This document shows, one piece after another, positions 1 through 13,600 of a DNA stretch of 64,000 nt. Source of the DNA: Henricia sp. BOLD:AAB3569 (Eukaryota > Echinodermata > Asteroidea > Spinulosida > Echinasteridae). The stretch's first letter is position 1. Each line of letters begins with the position of its first letter. The notes under the pieces are model-generated. The model saw only the letters and a program-made list of their open reading frames with translations. It ran no database searches and was not told the DNA's origin. The stretch covers positions 62,001 through 126,000 of the forward strand of contig JBBELK010001440.1 of assembly GCA_037783545.1 (NCBI GenBank), read 5' to 3'. The position numbers were made by a program, and so were the translations under genes.

Positions 1-1497
1 GCAAGGGGCGAAGTGACCGACCGACATCGGTACCGGTGATCAATACGACTGAAAAAACAACAACAAATAGAACCGTTCATGAAGCCTGATGACATGATGA
101 AGGAACGTTGGCCACATGTGTAGCTACGGAGCAACATTTTTCACTGAACATTATTAATCATCAGTGAGTGTAAATCCGATTTTAAAAACCAAAATTTGGG
201 AGGGAATTGAAGCATTTTATTTTTACTTTTTAGAGCCAACTCGCACAAAAAAGTCAATGTTGAATAAAATGTACTCAAATCTGCTCAAATTGGTCAACTC
301 GTCACTCGTACTCGTACGTACGTAACTGTTGTTATCGTACGTACAATGTACATAGGCCTATATGCATGTACAAGCATCGCATCGTATTCGTGCAAAATCG
401 TAAACAAAGCAGTTGTTTTAAAGGGTTATTAATATTATGTTCCGGAAAGAATTGAGAAGTTGATCATGGCTTCAGTCATGTCAGTCCTGTGTGCAAAACA
501 TTATGAGATAATAATGAGACAGGCTGTTTTATAACAAAATCCTAAATTTGTTGTAGGCCTACTACTAAGTACTAGTCTCAAAAATGTGGATTTTTCCATC
601 AACGCAGTGGCTATAGTTACGGTAACCGTAACGCAATAATGAATGGCTATAATTATGGGATTGCAACAGCTCAAGTGTGATGACATGTTGATTACGACAA
701 ATAAATCGTGTAAAAGAGCGAGTCTGAGGATTACAAAAAATACATACATGTAGGCCTAGGCCCTAATTTATAAAGAAAGCTAGCTGCACGTGCGTGATCA
801 CTTTTAACCGGAACCCACACCGCCGACAATACTTGCCGAACCCGAACCGAACAAATGTTTGGGAAGAAATTACCGAACCGAACGCGAACTTGCGGACTTC
901 GTTACAGCATTAACGAACACTAACATGCAACCCAGAGTTGTGACTTCGCCCTATGTACAGTACAGTGCAGAGAATTAACATGGTGTTAACATGGTGTAAT
1001 AACCTGGACGCTCAGTTAGAGGTCAAGATTATTAATGCCGTGTTAACAGATCTGTTAAACTAAAACTAACACGTAACACACACAGAATTGTGACCTCACC
1101 CATTGTGTTACGTCGCACGTCTTTTCATTTGCAAATACACAAAAGAAAGCACTGAGACCATCATTTTCGATGACAATTTGAAATTCATCAATATTTCAGT
1201 TTTGTTTGACTTCTATTTTTTTCCATTTTCTTTTTTCCACAGAGTCGAAAATTTTCTCCCTCCCAGTACCACTACCAGTTCCGTACAACATACGTATAAT
1301 TTAAAATATAATAATGCTGCAGTCAACTCTGTCAACTTGTGATTTAAAACTACAATTCATGCAACTGTACGTGGCTTTTACTTTCAGAAGAGAGCCTGCT
1401 GTTCAACGGTGACTTTGCTTGGTTGAGTAAAACAGCTACCGGTACATGTATGCACATTTTAGATTGAAAGCATGCAAGACGCACACCTGTAGCAGTC
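1..1497. other. BTBD9 5' flank
   Basis: No coding exon seen. AT-rich, with scattered palindromic ACGTACGTAC and ACATGTAC runs (310-370). 1085-1240 is a copy of a dispersed repeat (ATTACGTCACG...CTTTTCATTTGCAAA motif), also seen at 21770-21910 (reverse), 29400-29530 and 49150-49280. A possible 5' UTR exon could begin after the CAG at 1387; no clear TATA or CpG-island promoter. Confidence 0.5.
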
Positions 1498-1682
1498 ATG
1501 AGTGACAGTCATCGCATGGGTCCCCCCACACCCATGGGGGAGGTGGAACACGCCAACATTTTGTCTCAAGACATCGGCAACCTCTTCGCTAATGAGGACT
1601 ACAGTGACGTGACTCTGATAGTGGAGAAGAAATGTTTCCACGCCCATCGTGTTATCCTGGCGGCAAGGTGCCAGTACTTCAG
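1498..1682 (+). CDS. BTBD9: BTBD9 coding exon 1: start and first part of BTB
   Basis: Codes residues 1-61 plus two bases of codon 62. It holds the N-terminal BTB strand-helix unit, with the motifs DVTLIVE and FHAHRVILAARCQYF that precede the dimerisation core. The donor is AG|GTTAGT (phase 2). The ATG is the only one giving the conserved MS.SH N-terminus; a pyrimidine-rich CAG near 1387 could be the acceptor of this exon if the 5' UTR is spliced. Confidence 0.95.
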
Positions 1683-4600
1683 GTTAGTGATGTAACACAT
1701 TGGGTGTCATGGCTGAATGGACTAGTGAATCAAACTAAAAACCTTGGTTATATGTAAATCTGCAGGTCTAGGGTTCGCATCCAGGCTTCTCCATGTCAAT
1801 AAACCCTTTGAACATGCTGTACCATGTACTAGCAGTGATTTCTTCGTGCCATACCAGCATACGAGTATGTCATGTAGATACATGTACCAGCAAAAAATGC
1901 CATGTTACCTTCAATGTTAAGCAGTAATTAAGACCTTTCCTTTAAAAACAACTGAAAATAATAAAGCGATGACCGCGAAGCTGCAGGTCTTCATCAGGCA
2001 ATGAAAACCTGCAGCTTCACAGTCGAAAGTTGCGGTCACAACACTGACCACATCTTTAGACAGCAGATGAGTATTTGTTTATTGTTATACACCAATCCGG
2101 TAATAAGGTCTTCTTCCCTGTACATCCGCCATAGCTGGGGGGCTTCCACTGAATGAACTGTATGTTTTTGTTGTTGCTGAAGCTGCATTTGTTTACTTCG
2201 AACAAGTTGCGCGTCTTCGTAGGGTTGTGTGCGCGCGAAGGCGGGCGCGTCGCGTGTACGCAAAGGCGGGCGCGTCGCGTATATACGCGAAGGAGGCTCG
2301 TTCGTGCATGTAATGGATGAGCGCTTTTCGTTCTAACGGCAACACAAAACGCACAGCCCATGCACTGGACGCCCCCCAGCTATGGCGGATATGCAGGGAG
2401 GAGATCTTAGTTAACGGATTGGTGTATAGACTGAATGAGAGATGACGTCAACAATGGAAACAAAACCATGAAATGGCCTAGATGGAGTATTGAGGTTTTT
2501 CAACCATGTGCTTTTTGGACGTCTGTGTTCAAATCACGCGGATATCACGCGCCTTCCACGCATTTTTACATTCTAGCACGCATTATAGAAATACACAAAT
2601 TTGAAAATGCATGTGCGTCTGCTGACTTGGAACACTTCCCAAAGATGTACTAATAAACCTTTGGACGTCTCGTGACGTACATTGTAGCTTGATAAACCTC
2701 CATAGCGTTGGTCCGTGAATTCGACATTGTACATGTAAGTAATATTTGTTACCAAAAATACTCCAGAGACTCTTTGGAGGTGGCTCTAATACCGGGGGCC
2801 AACTGCATCCCACTCATTTAAAGACTGCAATAACAAATACAGTAAATTTGACGTACGCAACACAAACACAATGAGCACCGGTTTGGCGAGTACTCCATTT
2901 AATCCCATCATGCTTTGCGCGGAGGGGTATTGTTACATAATTTCGCTTGCGGGCTGTTACGGTCACAGTTAGGTTGCACAAATTTGTATATCAGGGAGTG
3001 TGCCCTCAGTATTGGAGCTTTTGAATCCACCTACATTGTACATCTAGTAAATGTCAGTACTGTATTGATCCCCTCCCCCAGGGCCCTATTATTTGGAGGA
3101 ATGCGTGAGTCTGAATGCAACGAAATTGAACTTCAAGACACTACAGCCCAAGCCTTCGAAGCTCTCCTCAAATACATCTACACCGGCAGAATAAACCTGC
3201 TGCTCCTTAAAGAGGACAATCTCTTGGATGTGCTCGGACTTGCCCACAAGTACGGCTTCGTGGATCTAGAGGGCGCCATCTCGGACTATCTGCGCGCCAT
3301 TCTCAGCATTCATAATGTGTGTCTCATCTACGACGTCGCGAGCCTATACTCACTGGATGCGCTGAAGGAGACGTGTTATCAGTACATGGATGCCAACGCC
3401 CTGGACGTTATGAACAGTGAATCGTTTCTGTCACTGTCTGAGGTAAGGTTTTTAATTGCAGTCAAGCACACTGAAAAGCTGTCACTGTCGATGTTTCTTG
3501 AAGGATGTATACAATGTACATACAAGATTTGCAATGTTCCAAAATTTTAATAAACCATTTGACCGGGAAAAAAAAAAACTTAAATGGGAAGATAAAAGTA
3601 GTTTCAACTGTTCTGCCCGAGAAGATGTCTTTTCACAACAAAACATACGTGCATTTTTTTTTACAAGAGCGCCCTCATGTAAACTAAACTAGGCATATTA
3701 TGGCTGTGTTTTCTGTGCGTTTAACCAAGGAACCAGCCTAAATAGGACAGTGTGGTCTAGTGGGTATGAAGCGGGACTCCCAATCAGAGGTTGTGGGTTC
3801 AAGCCCCACTATGACCAATGTGTCTGTGTCCCTGGGCAAGGCACTTAATCCCAGTTGCCTCGTCAACCTAAGCGATATTTGGGAAGCTGTTAAGGGGAAT
3901 GCCACAATCTAACTGCTGGCCAGCAGCCACCTAGTTGAAGCGAAATGGTTCTGGTGATTCCCTGATGGCAGTGACCAGTAATAATGGCAACAGCGCCAGG
4001 AGCACCCCGCAGGGTGGACATGTGCGCTATATACGAATCCACCATTATTATTATTATTAAGCATGGACTTGGTTTCTCGTTGTTTTTCTTGGAACGTGGA
4101 TGAGGTACTGAGCCGACTTATACACAGGTTGGTTTTTATCATACGCATCCTCAGTCACACATGGAGATAATGCTGTGTGTGACAATTTTCCAATCTTGTA
4201 ATCTGTCTTTAATGTCTTACAAATTTCATTTCAGGGAGTGTCGTTGCTACATTAGCGTTTATGTAACAAGGAAATGTTTGCACATTTGCTTCCCAGTAGA
4301 GCATTAAACCACACTCGAAGATAGAGTAAAGACCATAGTGTTGTGTAATGTATAGTCTGAATGTACCGGTAATGTACATTTAGAGTATTTGTTCAAAAGA
4401 GGACTTTACCCAGCATGTCTTGGTTGGCAGCTCAAAGTTCCACATGCTTCAGTAACTATATGCTTAGGCGGTTTGTAGTGCTTTTAAAGTGCTGAGAATG
4501 TTGATATTGTGAAAAATTATGAAATATAATAATACCGTGATTCGAGACCACCAGTTGGCTTCATAGCTCAATTGGTAGGGTATCTGCACGTTGAGCAGAA

Positions 4601-7600
4601 GGTCAGCGGTTTGAATCCCGGTGGAACTAAGTTGCTTTTCAATGCATCCAGATTTCCCAAACTCATAGCCATTTGTCTACATTTGTATCAAATTTATTCA
4701 CCCTGGTGGTCCCTGGGTCATAATCCCTAAAAAATAATCACTTATTCATACATAAATTTTATATAATTATATCAAGCATCAATCAGTTTATTCAAAATTT
4801 GAAAATTTCTTTTGTAATTAGGTTGACATCGAAGTATTCATGTAACAGTTTCATTATGCATGACTGCATAAAGCTTCTGTTTGCTGACATTTTCCACTCT
4901 CGCATTAACAGCATTTTTCAAGAAAAAATTTAGAAAATATTTGTATTGTTGCTCGGTGTATTTTCCCTTGCACTGCACGGTATAATTTATAATAATTGTA
5001 TTATTGAAGTATGCTTTTGTTCAAGAGAACAAATTCATTCTTTAACATCAACATTTGTTTATGGAAATAAAAGTGCGATTGTTGGTCTATAACATTCATT
5101 TTAAAAATCATATTTGAAATTTAAATTATTGATTAAATGATTGCAACAGGTAGCTCTGAAAGACGTGATATCCCGGGACTCTTTTTATGCATCTGAAATC
5201 GCAATATTCAAGGCCGTGCAGAGATGGACGCAGGCCAATAAAGACTCTGCATTCAGTGAGATTGCTAAGGCCATCCGACTTCCCTTAATGAATATGAAAG
5301 AGCTGTTGAACGTTGTGCGGCCGACAAAGCTGCTAAGTGCTGACGATATTCTGGATGCTATTAAGATTAAACAGGAAAGCAGGAATGTGGATCTCAATTT
5401 CCGAGGAGCTCTAGGTAATTTATTAATGGGATCATTTGTGAGAGACCCTGTCTAAAATCTGAGATGGCTAGGTTAATGGCCCAATGTATAATTTGCAACG
5501 ACCCAAAATTTTGTTTTTCATGAGTTGACAAGAAAAACCTTACTCAAAGTGTTGATAGCAATGGTAACAAACACCGCATGAATTTATATCCGTCCAAAAT
5601 GGTATTTAATCGATAACCAAAAGTGGGTTTCTAAAAGGGGAAGAGAGCTAAACAAATGTGATCTGGATATGTGACGCTCCTTTAACATTGTAAATCTATT
5701 ATAAAACTGTTTCTTTAACATTCTACACAGTACTAAATGAAAACATTGCCACAGCCAAGTACCACGCATCCGTGATCAATGGTGACATGCGAGCATCCTT
5801 ATTGGACGGGGACTGTACAAACTACGACCTGGACAGGGGGTTTACACGTCACCCCATCGAGGACACACCCAAACCGGAAGGGGTCGTTGTGAGACTTGGC
5901 AAGCCGTCGATCATTAACAAGATAAGACTCCTGCTGTGGGATCGAGATATGAGGTAATTGTCAAAGTGTGCAGTGAGATGTTTGCGTATTTACACATGAC
6001 CCATTCTCGCATTACAACAGTTGCCGAATGTGACTCATGTGCGTTTTACACAAATGGGTCTACATTTGCATAAAATACACAGCTGTCAAATTTCCTATAC
6101 CAATACATTGATGCATGAAGCTTACAAGTGTCTTCCACCTAAACAGCGAGATACATACCGGTATGTGGGTAGCGCCATTGGCAGCCGATGGCCAGAGACA
6201 ACAGGAGAATCACCTTACTCTTCACAGAGGGTGCTCGTGGATGTTGTAGGTGCATTATTACATAACACACTGAACCAATAGCTTTACCTCCCTTCCGAAG
6301 GATGGAACCATTGTGGTTAAGTGCCTTGCTTTAGGGCACAGGAACCATGGCTGAATGTCGAACCTGCAACCCCACGTTTTCAACCGAGTTTTGCAAGTCA
6401 ACGAACCAAACCGCTCAGCCATGGTACCATACATTATTTTTTCCTTTTAACTTGAACTTCATTTCTTGTAAATGTTTGTCCGGTTTCCCCCCCCCACCTT
6501 CCAGGTCTTATTCTTACTACATTGATGCGTCTATCGACGAGCAAGATTGGGTGCGCGTTGTAGACCATTCCCAGTACCTGTGTCGGTCGTGGCAAACACT
6601 GTTTTTTCCACCTAGAGTTTGCAGGTCAGTTTGTCTTTTGTAATTGTTCCCAAACTTTAAAGGTTAAATTCTGTCCACTTTAACGCGTTTACGACGTTTG
6701 CCGACAACAGGTACCCAGCTTGCCATAGACGAGTGCACAAAAGTACTTTAACTAGTGGCAAACATTCAGTTTCATTTTCAAGTAACATTTCTTTTCTCAA
6801 TGGAGGCACGTTCCTAAAAGCCGAAGCACTTGGCGGAGGTTTCATTTTGCAACATTTGGCAACATTTGTGTAAATGAAACGCAGCTCTGGTTTATGTCCA
6901 GTCTCCTCCAAAATTTTCTATGCCATTTGCATTATGGACAATGGTTTACACGTAGGGCAAACTGGTGTGGTCATGCAGTACGATGTGGTGGCCGGACGGC
7001 TGCAGTGATTACAGGGCTTCCAGCTCATGCATGAAGAGGCCGTGGATGACCTAATGCCAGACGGGTGGACAACCTGACCGACTAGAGAGGTCTCTCAACT
7101 GATAAACTTAAGGCTGCTGGACACCAAAGAATCCAAATTCAAAAGTGTTCACCATTGTTAATTCGTAGAAGTAAGCGCCTACGGGCCAAGTAATGGCTCA
7201 AGACGATTATTATTATTATTGCTAAGTCAATGCAGGCGATGCAGGCCTTGCGTTGAAGGGTGCAAGAGTGTGGAAAAACTGTTGCAAGACTGACGTAAGG
7301 TCAATGCAACATTGACACAATATTGTTATCATCACTGTTTGAACTGGAGGGTATTTTGGACTACAACACTTAGCTCCAGCGAACCCCTTCTGAGTTCATT
7401 AATTGGTTTGGGGCTAACTAAAAAGTAGCCCTCCGTCTGAACATACCAAAAGAGGCTCTAGACCCAAGAAAGATCCAAATATGTTAGAAATTCATATCAC
7501 CCGAACCAAAGTTGAAGGCTGTGCAATAAATAGGGAGGTTTTGGCGTGCATGGTTAGTGATCTCGACTATGTTTAGCTAAACCCCAAAATCTTTACTTTT

Positions 7601-10600
7601 CGCTTCCCGTTTTCAACCAAGGTGTAGAAGGGTAATTCCCAAAATTAGGGGTCCAAAATGTTTGGTGTCCCAGTTACGTACGACACTCTCTGCTTCAAAA
7701 ATCACCACTCATGATCACAAATTCTCAGTAATAGACTGTGGCCCGCGATCATAGGGTACAGGACCAATCTCTTGAATATTTTGTTCTCTGATTCCTGAAA
7801 AATATTCAAAACAAAAGACCATAAAGGCTTATAATTTGTTCCATGGTATTGAATAGGAGTTTGGTGTCCCGGGTTACGTATGCCAATGAAAATTGGCTGT
7901 AGAATGAGTTTGCATTAACCTTGGTGCCATATCTACACACAAACATTAAATTTATATGGCATTTGTTGAAATAAAAATAATTATTTTCTACCGAGAAACC
8001 ACTTTCAATCACTAAAAACACTTGGAAATCTTAAAAAGCATGTCACACTTTTGGACCCCTAATTTTGGGAATTACCCAGAAGCGTTACTACACAGTGTTG
8101 ACAACAAAACTACACTTGGGGTGTTTGTGTAAATGCCAAAAGTACGCATATACTGATGACGCAAAATTCACTAATAGTCGTCGTTTTGCCTAACCGTGTG
8201 CGACCGAAACCTCACTAATAACAGTGTACGTACCGACTTGACCAGTCGTACTGGACAAGAAAAAACTGTATTCGGTTCCAACACTGATAGACTGATAAAG
8301 AAAAAGAGGTAAGAGTTGGGAAGTTGATCTGATTTTTTTTCTTTAAAATGATTCATCAAGCATTGGAATGTGCAGATTTGATGGAAAAACCCAAAATTTC
8401 AAGTGCGAAAAATTTAAGGTTTTGTGAGGAAACACTTAAAAAAATTTCAGCCTGGCTCATATGTTTTGCACACAAGGTCTGAAGCCATGATCAACTTCTC
8501 AATTCTTTTCGAAAAAGATGTGCTTTCTGGTAATTGCAATCTTGACTTTCAATCCGCAGGTTCATACGCATCGTTGGTACCCGCAACACGGTCAACAAGG
8601 TGTTTCACATTGTGGCATTTGAGTGCATGTACACTGACAAGACGCTGCCGCTGGAGCGAGGATTGATAGGTACATGTATTAGCAGATTGGACTGTGATTT
8701 AGAACTATCAATGATGGCAATGTGTGTTTAATTAGTTTTAAAATACAGGGTGTCCCCAATAAAATAATGTCCAGGCCAAACCAGGCAGCCTTGGAATCAA
8801 GGTTTCCCTGGATCCTGATAGAGAATCTTCTTACATAAAAAAAATTCAATTCAATTCATTCATACTATATTTCCACATGACTTTGTTTAAAGGCAGTATA
8901 CATCATTGGTAATCTCGAAAATCAGAAATGTTCACAGATTTACGCCTAACTTACACAATATAAACATGATGACCGTAGAAAACTTCCCCTGAAATGGTTT
9001 TGTCTGAAGTGCTATAGTCTTTGAGAAATGAGTAAAACAATTAGTTTTCGTCTCATGAGACGAAAATTCAATTCGCTCCAAAACCATTTTGCCCAAGTGC
9101 CATTTTGCCCAAAACCGCTTCGCCCGAGTGCCATTTCGCCCCAAATTACTTCGTCCAAACACTACATCGCCCAAATGCCACTTCGCCCCAAAACCACTTC
9201 GTGCACAGGCTGTGGTTCAGGGCAAAGTGGTTTTGGGGCGAAATGACTGCAAACCCTTTTTTGACTGTTTTCTCAAAAGTTAGACGAAGTACGGAGCTGG
9301 TTTTTGCTCAGGTTGGCCTTAATCATGCATATCTTCAATCACACAGGGCGATAAAACTATTTGTAACAGTTTACCAATCATGTATACTATCTTTAACACA
9401 CAAAAAGATACATATTAAATGAAGACAAAATAAAGATAATACATACATATAACAAGGAAAGAAATATTTCATTGTGGATGGAAGTCCCCAAAAAGCAGGG
9501 CTTGTCGAGTAAGAACCCCCAGACTAACATGTACACATACAATTTGATATGACTCATGGACCATGGAAGAAGGAAAAGTATTTTCCAGCAAATTAGATTT
9601 TTCTCTCTCCGTATGAATTTTTAAAGCATTTACTTTATTTTAACGACAAAATATCACACTTTACATCTTAGACATTGGCAACCATGTGAAAAACGCCATT
9701 TTTATACGGCTGTTTTTTACGCCTTGCCTAGACTTGCCTAAGTCTGTCTTCCCATGTTCGGTCTGTGGTGCGGTATGTGCGGCGTGCCTTCTGGACTGGT
9801 TGCCTGTCAAATCTCTTTTCTTTGTCTTGGAAGACTATCTGAGATAGTGGAAACGGAAGAAAACAGATTAGACTGGCCACCGGTCTGGAGGGCGCATTGT
9901 GCGTTGCAGACTGAGCACGGGAGGTCAGAATTGGGCAAGTCTACGCCTTGAATTATTGGTGGACCACCAATAATTCAAAGAACTGAACGTTGGTCGATTC
10001 TTTATCGTTGATGTCTCGTTTGAAAGTGAATAACATTTATGTTTCTGTAAAATTATCAATTCAAAAAAACTTATTATTTTTCGAGGTGCTACATCTTATT
10101 ACTAAACACCATGTAATTAGTCTTTTTGAGATTAAGTGACAATTTGTTGGCTGAGATCCATTCTGATATTTTCCTAAGTTCATTATTCACTAAATCAAAA
10201 AGGTATACTTGAGTCAGAGTGACTATCAAATAAATTGCTGTTGTCGGCAAATAAAATAAATGAGGCTATGTCCGAGGATTTGTCAACGTCATCTATATCA
10301 ATTGAAAACAGAAGAGGTCCTAAAAGCCTACAGAGCCCTGAGGAACTCCACGTGTAATGTGTTTAAACGACGAATGGCAACCATCCATAGAAACAAACGG
10401 CTGTCGGTTACAGAGATAGATTCCCAGAGTGAGACGCGAAGCATCTACATCGCTTGTTATTGTGTCCATGAGTTAAATAATTGCATGCACAGTAGAATGC
10501 TTCTCACCAAACCCAAACTGAGAATCTAATATATTATTTTTATCAAAAAAGTCAGAGGTACCGTACATGTGTAAATAATGCATTCTTATTTTTGAAAAGG

Positions 10601-13600
10601 CATTTAATACAGAAATGGGTCGATAATTATTCACAAGTTTAGGATCACCACTTTTACAGAGATGACACATAGGGAAGTTTGCTCTTGCAAGTTTCATATT
10701 ATCCGGGACTACACCAGTGGAAGTAAATGGAAAGACTCGTGATAAAGATAAGGGACTTAAACATTGCAATGGATCACATGTTTAATTAACCTTCGGAGCT
10801 GCAAAGGGGAGCTTCCAGAAGGCACATTTTATTTGTTTTAATTACTAAAAAACCTTTGGCCCAATTCCGCTCTAACTTCATGTAATTCCTCAACTGATTA
10901 TCCTAGTCTGTGCCCCCCGTAGTCACCTTTAATGTTGAGTTCACTTACTGGTCAGGTCCACCCTGGGGAATCTTGGCTTCAAGCCTAGACCCATTGATTT
11001 GTGTACAAGTTTTTTGAGTAAGGCCCTTTTCCCCTGTGCATAAAAGCAGCTCTCAATCATCCTACTGTGGGCCCAGTAGACAGCTGTGTCTTGAGGGGAC
11101 CTCCATTCATCTATTTAGGCCATTATAGAAAGGATTGTGTCTCCCAAACAGTGTTAATGCGCAGTGCATCTCCAAGGGTTAACAATTCTTTATAAGGTCA
11201 GGGTCAGTGCTTTTCATAGGTACATGTAACTTCTGAACAATATCTATAACTTCCTGTTTGGTAACTGGGGCAAAATATATACTGCTAGGATTTGGTCCGA
11301 TAAATAGCGCCTGGGCAAACATTTGTATGTGGGATTTGATTACTTAAATTTTCTCCAATGTTTATAAACTAGTATACTGAAACAATCAGCAATGGTATAA
11401 GAATTGTAAGTAGTAACACCATCAATGTCGATAGCAGATATACTGGATTGGGAGTCTTTTTGTAGTATACTTTTAATTATTTTTCATGTATTCTTAAAGA
11501 TATACAGTCCGTGTTTTTTTTAGTGTGGCACCTTGAAATATAAAAAGTTTTTTTAAATAAATAATTTTCTAGAAACATAAAAGTTATTCGCTTTCAGATG
11601 AGACATCAAACAAAAAACAAAATCGACCAACGTTTAGTTATCGAACAATTACTGTCAAGATTTCAAATTATTGGCAGTCCGCCAATAATTTGAGGTGTAG
11701 ATTTGCCCAAGTCTGACCTGCCGTGCTCGGTGTGCAACGTGATCCAGGGCGATTTCTGTGAGCTAGACTTGCTAGCTAGAATAGTGTTGAAACTGCCTTG
11801 TAGACATTTCAGCCACATAGATGCAGTAATACTTCAGAAAACTTTCAAAATCCATGCATAGTTTTTGTGTTGAATGAATGATAAAAATACAAATTCTGCA
11901 GACAATTTAAAAAGAAGAAAAAGCACATTCAGTTTGCAATTTCGCCCACAAAGGTTCCATTTTAAACGGGCAAAAATCATGTGGTATTTGTTACCATTGC
12001 TATCAACACTTTTAGTCTGTTTTCTTCTTGTCAAATCATGAAGTAAAATTTTGGGTCACTGCAAATGATGTAATTAGGCTTTAAGAATCTAATGATGTTC
12101 ATTATTTAAAACGAATTTAAGTATTTTTCGATGTCAAATTCAAGAAAAGAATCTAAAGAAAACTTTTACCCTTCTTGAATGTTGCGTACCAATACAATTT
12201 TATCTAGCGAATTTATTTTTTTGCAGTACCCAAGGAGAGTGTAGCTACCATAAACTCCAGCGCATGCGTCATCGAGGGCGTGAGTCGCAGTAGGAACGCA
12301 CTGCTGAATGGCGACACTAAGAACTACGACTGGGACTCGGGATATACGTGTCATCAATTGGGCAGTGGGTCCATCGTGGTGCAGCTGGCTCAGCCTTATA
12401 TCATCGACTCTATGAGGTGAGCGCCAGCAGTAGACTTGTGAGAATTCACACTGGGGTGGGGTTAGAATTTCAAAGTTGGGAAATTATAATTGAGACTTCA
12501 TGTTTTGAAGAATTGATTTACATTACAGAGGCATAACAAGGGGAGGGTGATGGGCAAAGGCAAAGCAATACGTTATACAAATATGTGCCTTTACAGTTCC
12601 CCCACTGCGCAATCGTCGTGCAGCGCATGATGGAACAGAATTCTAGTACACTGCACAGGAGTGCTAAGTTTGACCATGTACAAACGAATAGGATTTTGCA
12701 GGGGAGTTGAGCTCTCGGCCCCTTCAAACGCGTAAAACGTGGTAAGATAGAGCTCAGAAACAGATTCAACGTACTGTACATGCATATCTGTTTTGAGATA
12801 ATATTGGCGTCTAGGGGTGAAATACTGACTTTATTGTCACAAGTTTGGTGGACACGCTAGGGCGCTGCACAATTAGCGTACATGCTGCGCTTGCTGTACA
12901 GACAAGACTTCCACGCACTCACAACTGGTGCACGGCGTGGGGGAACCATAAAGGCATGTATTGACATACATGGAAAATCATAATGTACATGGTATTGGAC
13001 TGCCCCAGTAGAGTGGAGTAGAGGGAAGCAATTATGCCCCTGATTACCCCAAGTATTTTTGCCAATGTGCCCTTTGAATTTCCCCCGCGGACAGTGGGTG
13101 ACCCCATTTTGTCAATGTTAAGAGTGTGCAACTAACATGAATCATAATTCCAATAATGTGATCATAAAAACAGTGCTTTTAAGTCATGCCCACAAATTAC
13201 ACTGTTTAATGGAAGTTGCCGGGATGCATATTGGGTGGAAACATTGGGGGTGGGGAGAGAGGAAATGGATATCTTTGCTCCACCCCCTTTTGAAAGTTTA
13301 GGAGGGAGACAAGCACCCTTGCCCCCTAGACCTTTGGCTTTACATCCCATCTCAAGGATGGAGCAATTGGGGTTAAGCGCTTTGCTTAGGGGCACAATTA
13401 CTTCAAGCGGTTTCAAACCCACAACCTTAGGATGTTTCAACAACTTTAGTAATTTTGTGGTTGTTTGTCCAGGATGCTACTATGGGACTGTGATGCTAGG
13501 ACCTATAGCTACACCGTTGAAGTCTCAACAGACCAGATAACTTGGGTGAAGGTAGCGGACAAAACCAAGGAAACCTGCAGGTAAGTGGCTATGTCTTAGA

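Noticed and set aside
9028..9422. Overlapping frames rich in AQVPFCPK/FRPKPL
   Set aside because: They are translations of the TTCGCCC minisatellite core of a MITE; the same peptides recur at 55869-56294.
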